Assembly: GCF_030160655.1 (NCBI RefSeq)
Contig: NZ_BSOT01000009.1
Location: 124,001-188,000 of the forward strand
Direction of reading: 5' to 3'
Source: Agaribacter marinus
GTDB lineage: Bacteria > Pseudomonadota > Gammaproteobacteria > Enterobacterales > Alteromonadaceae
Length of the DNA: 64,000 bases
Within the stretch, counting starts at the first letter, position 1; every line of letters starts with the position of its first letter. The translations under genes were made by a program, and so were the position numbers. Positions 26,429-37,018 of the stretch are shown here, in pieces. The notes below the pieces were generated by a model, which was given only the letters and a program-made list of their open reading frames with translations, ran no database searches and was not told the DNA's origin.

Positions 26429-29191
26429 GTGAAGTACATTAAAACCTTATTTATCCTCATGCTTGTAGGCGGTGTCCTTGGTGTCGCATCTGTCATCGGT
26501 ATGTATTTTTATCTCAAACCGGACCTACCTAGTGTTGATGTGTTGAAAGATGTTCAATTGCAAACACCGATGCGAATTTATACCCAAGACGGCAAATTGA
26601 TCTCTCAGTATGGCGTTAAACGGCGTATTCCTGTGTCTATTGAAGAAGTGCCTGAAACGCTTATACAGGCGGTTATTGCTACAGAAGACAGTCGTTTTTA
26701 CGATCACTATGGTGTTGATCCCATTGGTGTTGTCAGAGCGGCCTTGAACTTAATTGTGACAGGTGAAAAGGGACAGGGGGCAAGTACACTAACGATGCAG
26801 GTGGCAAGAGGTTTCTTTTTAAATCGAAGAAAGGAGTTTTCTAGAAAGCTGAAGGAGCTGTTTATTGCCATTCATATGGAGCAAGTGCTGACAAAGGAAG
26901 AAATTCTTTTACTTTACCTAAATAAAGTTGAATTAGGGCATAGAGCATTTGGCGTGGGTGCTGCTGCGCGTGTGTATTACGGCAAAGCCTTAAGTGAATT
27001 AAATTTAGCACAGTTGTCAACCATTGCAGGTTTGTACCAAGCGCCATCGCGATTAAATCCTATTAGCAATCCTGAAGCGTCAGTTAAGCGTCGAAGAATT
27101 GTCTTACTGAGAATGTTAGATGAAGGATATATCGACAGGGCTGAGTTTGACGAAGCCGCTGCTGCGCCTGTGACGGCAAAATTTCATGGGGCAGAAATTG
27201 AGCTAGATGCGCCTTATTTAGCTGACATCATTTACAATGAGATGGTTGGGATATACGGCAAAGAAATTGCGGAGACAAGTGGTTTTAATGTGTATGCGAC
27301 GGCAACGTCAAAAGGACAAAAGGCAGCACAGTTCGCTGTGACCCAAAATTTACATGATTACGACGAGCGTCACGGATATAGAGGCCCAATTGATGTTTTG
27401 TGGCGGCCTTTGGATGACGAAATAATTAAAGGTCTAGGTATTGAATTACCGCTGTCGGCAGACGACGCTGAGCGCTTAAATGAGGAGTTAGGCAACTACC
27501 AACCACTCTCGACGGAAGAGATAGATGACGTCCTGTTAAACACAGATAATATTGGTGAGTTGGTGCCTGCGGTTGTGACACAAGTAGATACTCGCGCGAT
27601 TGAAGTGTATACATTATCAGACGCAAATTTACGGATAGAATGGGACGGATTGGATTGGGCTAGGCCTTATGTCACCGACTATAAACAAGGCCCTGATCCT
27701 GAAGAAGCCAAGGATATCGTACATGCTGGGATGTTAGTCTATATTCGAAAGAGAAAAGATGACCAACAGTGGCAGCTAGCTCAATTCCCAGATGTCAGTG
27801 GTGCGTTTGTATCACTTAACCCTTTAGATGGCGCCGTTCAAGCGGTTGTCGGTGGCTATGATTTTTATCACAGTCAGTTTAATCGCGCAACGCAAGCAAA
27901 ACGGCAAGTCGGTTCTAACATCAAGCCTTTCATATATTCAGCGGCTTTAGACAACGGTTATACCATTGCCAGTATTATTAATGATGCGCCAGTGAATCAA
28001 TGGGATGCCAGTTCAGGTTTGGCCTGGCGGCCGAAAAATTCAGATGCAATATATGACGGCCCGGTGCGCATGAGATATGCATTAGGGCGCTCGAAAAACG
28101 TGGTGTCTATACGACTTTTAAGGGGAGTAGGGCTTGATAATACACGTGAATATTTAACCAAATTTGGTTTTCAAAAGGATGAAATTCCTAGAGATGAGAC
28201 GATGTCGTTAGGGTCTGGCGGCCATACACCATTAGAAGTAGCAACGGCGCTTGCCATTATTGCGAATGGTGGGTTTGGCGTGCAGCCATATTTTATTCAA
28301 CGAATTGAAAATGCTGAAAGTGAGGTACTCTGGGAAGCTGAGCCACTTTATGCCTGCGACCCTTGTAGCAATACACATTTGAGCAACGCGGATATAGGTA
28401 AAGAGAATGAGGCCAATGTTGAAAATGAGGCTCTTGAGCAAGGAGTAGGTGAAGCACTACCTGAAGTCGGTAACGATTTAGAAGCTTTGTTAGCAGCGGA
28501 ATTTGGAGATAGTCAACTGCCTGAGACAGAAGTCTTGGAAGAAAAACCGATGTTGTCTGCGCCTAGAGTTATTAGTGAACAAACAGCATTTTTAGTGCGA
28601 GAAATGATGCGTTCTGCTGTGCGTGCAAACGGTAGCTGGAATAATAAAACGTATTGGTTGGGTACTGGCTGGCGAGCACGAAACCATCTTCAACGTACAG
28701 ACATTGGCGGAAAAACAGGCACGACAAATGAAGCAAAAGATACTTGGTTTAGCGGTTTTGCGCCGGGTTATGTCGCGACTGCTTGGGTTGGTTTCGACGA
28801 CAATAGCAGAGAGCTAGGAAAGGCGTCGCGAAACCAGAATTTGATAAATAAGAACCCGAAGAAATTTAACTGGTTGGGCAATGCCATGATTGGTGGTGAG
28901 GACGGCGCGAAAGCTGCTCAACCTGCATGGATTCGATTTATGTTGGAAATGATTCCCGACGTTCCAGAGCAAGCGATGATGCAACCTGAAGGTATTGTCA
29001 GAGTGAGGATTGATCGCAAAACAGGTAAGTTGACGCGTCGTACGGATGCATCATCAATGTTTGAATACTTTGTAAAAGGCACAGAACCGACTACCTTTGT
29101 AAGTGAAAACGAAATGCTTATGCCGGTTGAAGAACTAAAAACTGATGCAAAAATAACAGAAGAAAATCTGATAACCGACGATATTTTTTAA
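26429..29191 (+). CDS. mrcA: Penicillin-binding protein 1A
   Basis: PBP1a polymerises glycan and cross-links peptides in the periplasm. The 920-residue protein has a short cytoplasmic tail and membrane anchor (about 5-28), a GT51 transglycosylase domain with catalytic Glu in IATEDSRFYDH and QGASTLTMQVARGFFL, an OB-like domain, and a transpeptidase domain. The latter has Ser496 in VGSNIKPF, SKN, and KTG at 762-764. An acidic, low-complexity insert of about 60 residues (about 650-710) follows CDPCS and precedes the SxN-to-KTG distal part; E. coli has a shorter insert there. The start is GTG matching the family N-terminus (MKYIK), with AGGA 14 bases upstream embedded in a five-codon frame whose TGA overlaps the GTG. 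Confidence 0.96.
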   Translation: MKYIKTLFILMLVGGVLGVASVIGMYFYLKPDLPSVDVLKDVQLQTPMRIYTQDGKLISQYGVKRRIPVSIEEVPETLIQAVIATEDSRFYDHYGVDPIGVVRAALNLIVTGEKGQGASTLTMQVARGFFLNRRKEFSRKLKELFIAIHMEQVLTKEEILLLYLNKVELGHRAFGVGAAARVYYGKALSELNLAQLSTIAGLYQAPSRLNPISNPEASVKRRRIVLLRMLDEGYIDRAEFDEAAAAPVTAKFHGAEIELDAPYLADIIYNEMVGIYGKEIAETSGFNVYATATSKGQKAAQFAVTQNLHDYDERHGYRGPIDVLWRPLDDEIIKGLGIELPLSADDAERLNEELGNYQPLSTEEIDDVLLNTDNIGELVPAVVTQVDTRAIEVYTLSDANLRIEWDGLDWARPYVTDYKQGPDPEEAKDIVHAGMLVYIRKRKDDQQWQLAQFPDVSGAFVSLNPLDGAVQAVVGGYDFYHSQFNRATQAKRQVGSNIKPFIYSAALDNGYTIASIINDAPVNQWDASSGLAWRPKNSDAIYDGPVRMRYALGRSKNVVSIRLLRGVGLDNTREYLTKFGFQKDEIPRDETMSLGSGGHTPLEVATALAIIANGGFGVQPYFIQRIENAESEVLWEAEPLYACDPCSNTHLSNADIGKENEANVENEALEQGVGEALPEVGNDLEALLAAEFGDSQLPETEVLEEKPMLSAPRVISEQTAFLVREMMRSAVRANGSWNNKTYWLGTGWRARNHLQRTDIGGKTGTTNEAKDTWFSGFAPGYVATAWVGFDDNSRELGKASRNQNLINKNPKKFNWLGNAMIGGEDGAKAAQPAWIRFMLEMIPDVPEQAMMQPEGIVRVRIDRKTGKLTRRTDASSMFEYFVKGTEPTTFVSENEMLMPVEELKTDAKITEENLITDDIF

Positions 29192-29260
29192 ATTAAGTCA
29201 TAAAAAATAATAATTTGGGCGAGTAACTAAATGCTCATAACCGACAGAACTAGGTGAATA

Positions 29261-30955
29261 ATGTCTGCAAACGAAAGCAATGATCACTTATACATTCCCT
29301 ATGCAGGTCCTGCATTGTTGGAAACGCCACTTCTCAATAAGGGCAGTGCCTTTACAGAGCGAGAGCGAAAATCTTTTAACCTACTCGGCTTGTTACCCCC
29401 GCGCTATGAAACGATTGAAGAGCAGGTGGAGCGGGCGTATAAACAATATAGTAGTTTTTCTGAGCCTCTGAACAAGCACATCTATTTACGTGCTATTCAA
29501 GATAACAATGAGACGCTGTTTTATCGTCTTTTACAGGCGCATATAGAAGAAATGATGCCCATCATTTATACCCCAACGGTGGGTGAAGCATGTGAGCAAT
29601 TTTCTGATATTTACCGGTCATCTCGTGGCTTATTCATTAGTTATGAAGAACGTCATATGATGCAAGACATACTTAGAAATGCGACGAAGAGTAAAGTCAA
29701 AGTTATTGTTGTAACTGACGGCGAGAGGATTTTAGGCTTGGGTGACCAAGGCATTGGTGGTATGGGTATTCCTATTGGCAAATTGTCATTGTATACAGCC
29801 TGCGGTGGCATCAGTCCTGCGTATACCTTGCCTGTCATGTTGGATGTGGGCACAAACAACCCTAAATTACTTGAAGACCCAATGTACATGGGCGCAAGAC
29901 ACGAAAGAATTAACCAAGAACAATACAATGAGTTTCTCGATATTTTCATCCGAGAAGCAAAACGTCGCTGGCCGGGTGTAATGATCCAGTTTGAAGATTT
30001 TGCGCAGCCAAATGCGATGCCGTTGTTGACAAAATATCGCGACAAAGTCTGTTGTTTTAATGATGACATTCAAGGCACTGCTGCGGTGACCTTAGGAACG
30101 ATTTTAGCGGCGTGTAAGGCGCGCGGAGATAAATTGTCTGAGTTAAACATAGCGTTCGTTGGTGCAGGCTCAGCGGGATGTGGCATTGCTGAAATGCTTA
30201 TCCAGCAAATGGTTGAAGAGGGGTTATCTGACACAGATGCGCGTAAGCGCGTATACATGGTTGACCGTTATGGGTTGTTGGTCGAAGGTATGAACGATTT
30301 ACGTGATTTCCAAGCGGCGCTTATGCAGTCTGCATCTGATGTATCAGAATGGCAATTTAGTGGTGAATACCCTTCACTACTTGATGTTGTGCACAACGCT
30401 AGGCCTGACATTCTAATTGGTGTGTCTGGACAATCAGGTATATTTACTGAGCAAGTCATTACGGGTATGCAAAAGTATTGTAGGCAGCCAATTATCTTCC
30501 CTTTGAGTAATCCGTCACGGCAAGTAGAAGCGAGACCTGAACAAGTAATTCAATGGACGAAGGGTAATGTGGTGATTGCGACAGGTAGCCCATTCGCAGA
30601 TGTAGAATATGAAGGCAAAACCTATCCAATTTCTCAGTGTAACAATAGCTATATTTTTCCTGGTATTGGCTTAGGTGTACTGGCGGTAAAAGCTAAACGC
30701 ATTACTGATGAAATGCTGATGGCCGCGAGCAATGCATTGGCGGACGCGTCGCCTATGGCGAGTGGTGACTCGAATCATTTATTGCCACCGCTAACTGATA
30801 TCATGTCATTGTCAAAAGCTATCGCATTTGAAGTGGCTAAAGTGGCGATGCAACAAGGCTATGCCTTAACAGTTGCTGATGACGTACTGCGCCGCCGAAT
30901 TGAGGACAAATTTTGGCAGCCAGAGTACCGTCCATACAAAAGAGTAAGTCTGTAA
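29261..30955 (+). CDS. maeA: NAD-dependent malic enzyme
   Basis: MaeA oxidatively decarboxylates malate to pyruvate with NAD+. The 564-residue protein is of the large SfcA type. It has [13 protein letters not shown], the signature region [48 protein letters not shown] and the nucleotide-binding [13 protein letters not shown]. Length matches E. coli MaeA (565). It lies alone, 69 bases after mrcA, probably with its own promoter or by read-through. Confidence 0.96.
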   Translation: MSANESNDHLYIPYAGPALLETPLLNKGSAFTERERKSFNLLGLLPPRYETIEEQVERAYKQYSSFSEPLNKHIYLRAIQDNNETLFYRLLQAHIEEMMPIIYTPTVGEACEQFSDIYRSSRGLFISYEERHMMQDILRNATKSKVKVIVVTDGERILGLGDQGIGGMGIPIGKLSLYTACGGISPAYTLPVMLDVGTNNPKLLEDPMYMGARHERINQEQYNEFLDIFIREAKRRWPGVMIQFEDFAQPNAMPLLTKYRDKVCCFNDDIQGTAAVTLGTILAACKARGDKLSELNIAFVGAGSAGCGIAEMLIQQMVEEGLSDTDARKRVYMVDRYGLLVEGMNDLRDFQAALMQSASDVSEWQFSGEYPSLLDVVHNARPDILIGVSGQSGIFTEQVITGMQKYCRQPIIFPLSNPSRQVEARPEQVIQWTKGNVVIATGSPFADVEYEGKTYPISQCNNSYIFPGIGLGVLAVKAKRITDEMLMAASNALADASPMASGDSNHLLPPLTDIMSLSKAIAFEVAKVAMQQGYALTVADDVLRRRIEDKFWQPEYRPYKRVSL

Positions 30956-30998
30956 TAGGGCTTAGAACTTGTCTACGTGCCATCAGGCCTTCTTACGT

Positions 30999-31226
30999 CT
31001 AACAAAATGTTTTGATGTAGAGGGCTTCTACCTTATTTCGTGCCCATGGGGTTTTGCGCAAAAATTTGAGGCTGGATTTAACTGATGGATCGGATTTGAA
31101 GCAATTGATATTTATTAGTTGCGCTAATCCCTGCCATCCAAATTCCGCTTCCAACTGTTCGACGATGGTTTGTAACTTAACGCCATGAAGCGGATTATTA
31201 ACTTGGGTGTTTTCGTGTGCAGCCAT
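30999..31226 (-). CDS. VF530 family small DNA-binding-like protein
   Basis: This 75-residue protein matches the VF530/DUF2132 family: [21 protein letters not shown], then [24 protein letters not shown]. Structures of the family show a small helical fold resembling DNA-binding proteins; function is unproven. It follows argA by 70 bases on the same strand and may be transcribed with the arg operon by read-through. Confidence 0.85.
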   Translation of the reverse strand: MAAHENTQVNNPLHGVKLQTIVEQLEAEFGWQGLAQLININCFKSDPSVKSSLKFLRKTPWARNKVEALYIKTFC

Positions 31227-31296
31227 TATTTGTTAGTCACTGTTTGATAGGGCGGTATAAGCTAAGTATAGCCGCGTTCTGAGAAAGTTTCTCATG

Positions 31297-32601
31297 CTAA
31301 AGGCTTAGCTTAAACACCTTTGAGTTACGTGTGTAGTTGTACATTTGTTTTCTTGATTCTGGCAAGGTGTCTATTTTCATTTCAACAAAACCTTGTTCTA
31401 AAAACCAATGCGCGGTCACCGTAGTGAGTACGAATAAATGCTTGAGATCTTGTGCGCGTGCTTTTGCCTTTAAAGCATCAAGTAAGCGCTCGCCTCGGCT
31501 TTTACCTCGATATTCGCTATGCGTTGCCACGCAAGCGATTTCGCCGCTTTTATCTTCGTATGTATAAAGTGCTGCGCAGGCGATAATCATGCCGTCTCGT
31601 TCAATGACCGTGAACAAGTCAATCTCGTTCTCTAGCCGCTCTCTGGAGCGCTTGACCAACACACCTGATTCTTCGAGTGGACGAATGAGCTTAAGTATGC
31701 CGCCGACATCGTCAATAGTGGCATCACGCAATTGTTCATAATGGTTTTGCATGACGAGTGTGCCAACGCCATCACGCGTGAATAGCTCTTTTAACAATGC
31801 GCCATCAGATTTATAGCTGACACAGTGGGTGCGATCTATACCCGCAGCAACCCCTGCGACCATTGCGGATAAACACGTCGACTCTGCGCGCACAAGATCC
31901 TGTGCAATCAATGATTGAAGATGACTTAGCTCAACAGTGCGAAGCATTTTTTGTTCAACAAACAGACCATCAAGTTCAGACAATGTGATTATCTTGTCGG
32001 CACTGCACGCGATAGCGGCCTGCGTTGCCACGTCTTCATGCGACAAGTTAAATACTTCGCCGGTGGCAGAATAGCCCATGGGAGATAGCAGCACGATTGA
32101 ACCATCGTCGAGTTGATCTTGAATGCCTTCAACGTCAATACGTCGTACTACACCTGTGTGCTCAAAATCGATACCGTTTTGCACACCAATAGGTCTTGAA
32201 ATAACCAAATTACCTGAGCATACCCGAATACGCGCGCCATGCATGGGCGAGTTAGGCAAACCCATGCTCAATAGCGCTTCTATTTGGCTGCGCAAAGAAC
32301 CCGCGGCATCTTTTACGCATTCAAGTGTTTCTTTTGTTGTTACACGCACGCCATCGACAAACTGGCCTTGTAAACCCCTAAGGCGCAGTCTTTCATCGAT
32401 CTGAGGACGCGCGCCATGAGTAATGATAATGCGCATGCCTAGGCTGTGAAGCAAGGCAATATCTTGTATCAGGCGAGGGAAGTTTTCATCTACCACCGCT
32501 TCCCCGCCAAACATGATCACAAACGTTTTTGCTCTGTGCGCGTTTATGTAGGGTGCAGAGTTCCTAAATAGATGAATACTATCGTCGTGTGAGAGCGTCA
32601 T
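31297..32601 (-). CDS. argA: N-acetylglutamate synthase
   Basis: ArgA acetylates glutamate with acetyl-CoA, the first step of arginine synthesis and the usual target of arginine feedback inhibition. The 434-residue protein is the classical type. It has an amino-acid-kinase-like domain (about 1-285; FVIMFGGEAV, THGARPQID, LSPMGYSATGEVFN) joined to a C-terminal GNAT domain (about 290-434; ACVATHSEYRGKSRGERLLDALK). It is the last gene of argC-argB-argF-argG-argH-argA, 11 bases after argH. In some relatives argA is fused to argH; here they are separate. Confidence 0.95.
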   Translation of the reverse strand: MTLSHDDSIHLFRNSAPYINAHRAKTFVIMFGGEAVVDENFPRLIQDIALLHSLGMRIIITHGARPQIDERLRLRGLQGQFVDGVRVTTKETLECVKDAAGSLRSQIEALLSMGLPNSPMHGARIRVCSGNLVISRPIGVQNGIDFEHTGVVRRIDVEGIQDQLDDGSIVLLSPMGYSATGEVFNLSHEDVATQAAIACSADKIITLSELDGLFVEQKMLRTVELSHLQSLIAQDLVRAESTCLSAMVAGVAAGIDRTHCVSYKSDGALLKELFTRDGVGTLVMQNHYEQLRDATIDDVGGILKLIRPLEESGVLVKRSRERLENEIDLFTVIERDGMIIACAALYTYEDKSGEIACVATHSEYRGKSRGERLLDALKAKARAQDLKHLFVLTTVTAHWFLEQGFVEMKIDTLPESRKQMYNYTRNSKVFKLSL

Positions 32602-32612
32602 TCCATTGAGCC

Positions 32613-34004
32613 TTAGCTAGTCGCTTTTAATTTATCGAGCTTTTCCAACTCAAGGTAAAGCGCTTGAGTTACTTGCTTATGCCCAGTACCGCCAAGTTGA
32701 TTTCTTTTCTCTAGTACTGCCTCTAGTTGTAACCAATCATAAACGTCTTCGTTTATCTCTGGGTGAATACTTTGTAAGTGCGCTATGGGTAGGTCTTCTA
32801 GTGCAGACTTTTCAGCGATTGCCATCACCACAGCTTGCCCAGCAAAATCGTGTGCGTTTCTAAAAGGCACGCCTTTTTCAACTAGGTAATCAGCTAGTTC
32901 TGTGGCATTCGCATAGCCTTGCTGCGCTGCTAAACGACACTTATCTGCGTTCAACGCAAGAGACTGCATTACCTCAACACCAATGCGTAAACAAATATGG
33001 TATTGGCTCACAGCATCAATCGCGCCTTCTTTGTCTTCTTGCATATCCTTATTGTAGGCGAGGGGCAGTCCTTTCATAGTGACTAATAAGGCTTGTAAAT
33101 GACCAAATACTCGACCACATTTTCCGCGCATTAATTCTAATGCATCGGGGTTTTTCTTTTGCGGCATTAAGGAAGAACCAGAGGTAACATCATCGCCCAA
33201 GACTAAAAATCCAGCTTCACCTGAATTATAAAATATCAAGTCTTCCGACAAGCGAGACAAGTGCATCATGCCAGTGCTGGCGACAAATAATAGTTCGAGC
33301 ACAAAATCTCTATCCGACACCGCGTCAAGGCTATTTAAACAAGGACTATCAAAACCCAGCTGATCAGCAATTTTATAGCGGTCAACTGCAAAGGTCGTCC
33401 CTGCAAGGGCACCACAGCCCAACGGTGACTGATTCATGCGGGCCGTCAAATCGTCAATTCTGCTGACATCTCTTTTTAACATCTCGACATACGCAAGGCA
33501 CCAATGAGCGAAGTACACCGGTTGTGCGCGTTGCAAATGGGTATATCCTGGAATAATCACATCTGCGTTGCGTGACGCGCACTGAAGCAATGCGTCAATC
33601 ATAGCAACAACGTCGCTCTTGAGGCCGAGGAGTTGTTGCTTTACCCATAGTCTAAAGTCGGTGGCCACTTGGTCGTTACGACTTCTTCCTGTATGTAGCT
33701 TGCGCCCGAGATCGCCGAGTTTATCGGTTAGCCAAGCTTCGACAAAACTGTGAATGTCTTCTTCAGACGATTGATCAAAATCAATTTCACCCGCATCTGC
33801 TTGCGCTTTAAGCACACTCAATGCCGATTCAATATCGGCTTGTTCTTCTGACGTAAGTACGCCTGCTTCTGCAAGCGCTCTAGACCAAACGATTGAACCG
33901 AATATATCTTCACTAGCCATTACTTGATCAAAGGGTAAAGAATCATTTACTCGTTTGAACATTGCACTAGTGTCGCCGGCAAATCTGCCACCCCATAACG
34001 CCAT
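32613..34004 (-). CDS. argH: Argininosuccinate lyase
   Basis: ArgH splits argininosuccinate to arginine and fumarate. The 463-residue protein starts MALWGGRFAGD and shows HTGRSRNDQVATD, GYTHLQRAQPV and the signature loop GSSLMPQKKNPDALEL with the catalytic Ser. It has the standard length and no C-terminal GNAT extension. It lies 23 bases after argG. Confidence 0.97.
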   Translation of the reverse strand: MALWGGRFAGDTSAMFKRVNDSLPFDQVMASEDIFGSIVWSRALAEAGVLTSEEQADIESALSVLKAQADAGEIDFDQSSEEDIHSFVEAWLTDKLGDLGRKLHTGRSRNDQVATDFRLWVKQQLLGLKSDVVAMIDALLQCASRNADVIIPGYTHLQRAQPVYFAHWCLAYVEMLKRDVSRIDDLTARMNQSPLGCGALAGTTFAVDRYKIADQLGFDSPCLNSLDAVSDRDFVLELLFVASTGMMHLSRLSEDLIFYNSGEAGFLVLGDDVTSGSSLMPQKKNPDALELMRGKCGRVFGHLQALLVTMKGLPLAYNKDMQEDKEGAIDAVSQYHICLRIGVEVMQSLALNADKCRLAAQQGYANATELADYLVEKGVPFRNAHDFAGQAVVMAIAEKSALEDLPIAHLQSIHPEINEDVYDWLQLEAVLEKRNQLGGTGHKQVTQALYLELEKLDKLKATS

Positions 34005-34027
34005 TTTTATAACTCCTTTTTAGCCAA

Positions 34028-35242
34028 CTACTTGGCAACACCTTGTGCTTTAAGTGCTTTTATTCTGCTTGATAAGCTAAATAAGCGGATGAAGCCTTCA
34101 GCATGTGATTGGTCATATACATCATCAGCACCAAAGGTCGCAAAATCTTCCGAATATAAACTATTTGGAGATTGGCGTTGCGTAACGGTCGCATTACCTT
34201 TGTATAGTTTAATGACCACTTCTCCCGTCACTAAGTCAGCGAAACTCGCGGCGGCATTAAGTAAACTATCATTTAACGCAGTAAACCAACGTCCGTCATA
34301 CATGACATGAGAAAATTCCAAACCGATTTGTTCGCGGAATTTAAGCGCAGACTTGTCAAGTACCAGACATTCGATAGCCTTATACGCTTTCATCATGACC
34401 GTGCCGCCTGGGGTTTCGTAACAGCCACGAGATTTCATGCCTACCAGTCTATTTTCAACAATATCAATACGCCCAACACCGTGTGGTGCTGCAATGTTAT
34501 TTAATTCAACGAGGGCTTGGTATGGAGAAAGTGTTTTTCCGTTTACTTTAGTTAAACGCCCTTTTTCGAATGAAAGTGTAACGTTTTCAGGCGTATTTGG
34601 TGCATCTTCTGGATCAGCTGTCATTGTCCAAATTTGTTTTGTTGGCGCGTTCCATGGTTCTTCTAGTTCACCGCCTTCATGCGATATATGCCACGCGTTA
34701 GCGTCGCGACTGTAAATTTTCGTCGCAGATGCAGTCGTCGGGATGTTCCGTTCAGCTAGGTAATCTAATAAGTCTTCACGCGAGACCATGCTCCACTCGC
34801 GCCATGGCGCAATCACTGTTAAGTCAGGCGCAAGTGCGGCAAAAGCACCTTCAAATCTTACTTGGTCATTCCCCTTTCCTGTGCAGCCATGACATAAGGC
34901 ATCAGCCCCTACTTTACGCGCAATATCAACTTGTGCTTGAGCAATTACAGGGCGTGCCATAGAGGTGCCAAGTAAGTATTCGCCCTCATACACTGCGCCG
35001 GTAGTAATGGTAGGGTATATGAACTCACTCACAAATTTCTCTTTGAGGTCAACAATGTGACATTCACTGGCACCGCTAGCTATCGCCTTGGCTTCCAAAC
35101 CTTCGAGTTCTTCATCACCTTGGCCAACGTCGGCGGCATAGGCAACAACTTCACAGTCGTAGTTTTCTTTTAACCAAGGTACGATGGCCGATGTGTCAAG
35201 CCCACCAGAGTAAGCAAGTACTACTTTGTTCACGGATGTCAT
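34028..35242 (-). CDS. argG: Argininosuccinate synthase
   Basis: ArgG condenses citrulline and aspartate with ATP. The 404-residue protein has the PP-loop AYSGGLDTS at the N-terminus, [13 protein letters not shown] and the [12 protein letters not shown] block, matching the 400-residue type I enzyme rather than the longer E. coli form. It follows argF by 9 bases within the arg operon. Confidence 0.97.
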   Translation of the reverse strand: MTSVNKVVLAYSGGLDTSAIVPWLKENYDCEVVAYAADVGQGDEELEGLEAKAIASGASECHIVDLKEKFVSEFIYPTITTGAVYEGEYLLGTSMARPVIAQAQVDIARKVGADALCHGCTGKGNDQVRFEGAFAALAPDLTVIAPWREWSMVSREDLLDYLAERNIPTTASATKIYSRDANAWHISHEGGELEEPWNAPTKQIWTMTADPEDAPNTPENVTLSFEKGRLTKVNGKTLSPYQALVELNNIAAPHGVGRIDIVENRLVGMKSRGCYETPGGTVMMKAYKAIECLVLDKSALKFREQIGLEFSHVMYDGRWFTALNDSLLNAAASFADLVTGEVVIKLYKGNATVTQRQSPNSLYSEDFATFGADDVYDQSHAEGFIRLFSLSSRIKALKAQGVAK

Positions 35243-35251
35243 GAAAATTCC

Positions 35252-36181
35252 TTACGCGTTATCAAATGATAAATCTGTTAATAAATAAGTTAAAATGGCG
35301 TTTTGGGCGTGCATTCTATTCTCAGCTTGTTGCATTAATAATGAATGCTCGCTATCCATCAGTTCGCCGGTAATCTCTAAATCTCTATGTGCTGGTTGGC
35401 AATGCATCACATATTTTGCCCCTGAAGATTGCATCAATGCTTCGTTGACTTGGTAGGGCATTAGTGTTTCTTTAATTTCGTCTAAGGGCGTATCGTCACC
35501 CATCGATAGCCAAGTATCGGTATACAGGACGTCAGCACCTTTAACATCGGCTATCTTGCTGCTAAATGTCACCATTACATTCATTAATTCTGCTAACTCG
35601 CTCACATAGCGATGGATCTCATCGTCGATTTCGTGGCCTTTAGGCGTAATAACTATTTGGTGCACACCCAGCAGTATTCCAAGGATCAGCAAGCTATGGG
35701 TGACGTTGTTGCCATCACCAATATAGGCCATTGTTTTGCCTTTTATTTGTTTGTCTTGTTCAAACAGCGTGATGTAATCTGCAAGCGCTTGGCATGGGTG
35801 GTACATATCACATAAGGCATTAACTACTGGCACCTTAGCACCTTGTACTAGTTGTTCCAGTGTGTTGTGTTCATAAACCCTTGCCACTATTGCATCTGCC
35901 CATTGCGATACATTTGCGCCGACATCTACAGGATCTTCACGTTTTTTAAGTGGCTCGCCCTGACTATCCACATAGACCATGTGACCGCCAAGTTTGTTGA
36001 TGCCGATATCAAAACTTACTCGTGTACGTAAACTTGGTTTTTCAAATAGTGCTACGACAGACTTTCCGGCTAGAGGCTGCGGATAAAAGTCTTGCTGCTG
36101 TTTTAAGTGTACGGCTAAATCTAAAAGAGCAGTGGCTTCTTCGGATGTCCATTTACGGAACGTCAATAAGTCTTTATGCAT
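35252..36181 (-). CDS. argF: Ornithine carbamoyltransferase
   Basis: ArgF makes citrulline from ornithine and carbamoyl phosphate. The 309-residue protein contains the carbamoyl-phosphate-binding EKPSLRTRVSF, the HPCQALADY motif and MHCQPAHRD (ornithine-site HCxPA loop). It lies 18 bases after argB in the operon. A catabolic role is unlikely, as there is no arcA or arcC nearby. Confidence 0.95.
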   Translation of the reverse strand: MHKDLLTFRKWTSEEATALLDLAVHLKQQQDFYPQPLAGKSVVALFEKPSLRTRVSFDIGINKLGGHMVYVDSQGEPLKKREDPVDVGANVSQWADAIVARVYEHNTLEQLVQGAKVPVVNALCDMYHPCQALADYITLFEQDKQIKGKTMAYIGDGNNVTHSLLILGILLGVHQIVITPKGHEIDDEIHRYVSELAELMNVMVTFSSKIADVKGADVLYTDTWLSMGDDTPLDEIKETLMPYQVNEALMQSSGAKYVMHCQPAHRDLEITGELMDSEHSLLMQQAENRMHAQNAILTYLLTDLSFDNA

Positions 36182-36199
36182 TGTTCGCTTCCTTCGTGA

Positions 36200-37018
36200 T
36201 TAGGAATGAGTTGCGTTAGAAAGGGTTGGTAACACGGCGGTTCCCAACTTTTGTTCATCGATGAGTAGTGCTTTAGCATTATCCCAACTAGCAATCGTAA
36301 TTTGTTTTCCTAAGCGATTAGCAGCCTCTTGTGAGGCTTGCACTTTTACTACCATACCGTCAGTAATTACATCTGCTTCAATCATCTGCTTAGCGAGCAT
36401 TTTGTCTAAAATTGGTACTAGCTGTTTTTCCGCATTGAGTACACCTGGCACATCGGAAAAAAAGTATAACTCAGCATTGAGGATTTTGGCTACATGTATT
36501 GCTGCGTGATCTGCGTTCACGTTAAACAAATTTGAATGTTGATCTGCACCAATAGATGCAATTACTGGCACAATACCAGCATTTAGTAGGGTAGTAAGTA
36601 AATTAATATCACCGCCAATAGGTGTGCCAACACTCCCTAACACCGTATCTTTTTGTTTACAGTCGGCGATGTCGCCATCTGCTAAACTAATACCGACAGC
36701 ATGTATTGCCAATGCTTTCATTTGAGCAACAAGTGACTTATTCAAATCGCCAGCAAGCACGCCAGTAACAATGGGCATGTCCTGAGGAGGCGTGACGCGC
36801 AGTCCATTATGTTTCAAGCTTGGTCTATTCAGTGCTTTCATTAAGGACTGGACTTGGTCACCGCCGCCATGAACTAGAACAACCATCCGGTCTTGTTTTT
36901 GAAGCAATGCGATAGCGGATAAAAGCTTTTGGCTGCCACTATCAGCAATATTCAATTGCTCAAAAAATTTGCCACCAACTTTTATAACAATTGGCGTTGG
37001 GGATGTTAACGTGCTCAT
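36200..37018 (-). CDS. argB: Acetylglutamate kinase
   Basis: ArgB phosphorylates N-acetylglutamate. The 272-residue protein shows IVIKVGGKF, LVHGGGDQV, NVNADHAAIHVAKIL and SDVPGVL, all kinase-fold signatures. It lacks the N-terminal arginine-sensing extension of hexameric ArgB proteins, consistent with feedback control at ArgA. Its ATG directly follows the argC stop codon. Confidence 0.95.
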   Translation of the reverse strand: MSTLTSPTPIVIKVGGKFFEQLNIADSGSQKLLSAIALLQKQDRMVVLVHGGGDQVQSLMKALNRPSLKHNGLRVTPPQDMPIVTGVLAGDLNKSLVAQMKALAIHAVGISLADGDIADCKQKDTVLGSVGTPIGGDINLLTTLLNAGIVPVIASIGADQHSNLFNVNADHAAIHVAKILNAELYFFSDVPGVLNAEKQLVPILDKMLAKQMIEADVITDGMVVKVQASQEAANRLGKQITIASWDNAKALLIDEQKLGTAVLPTLSNATHS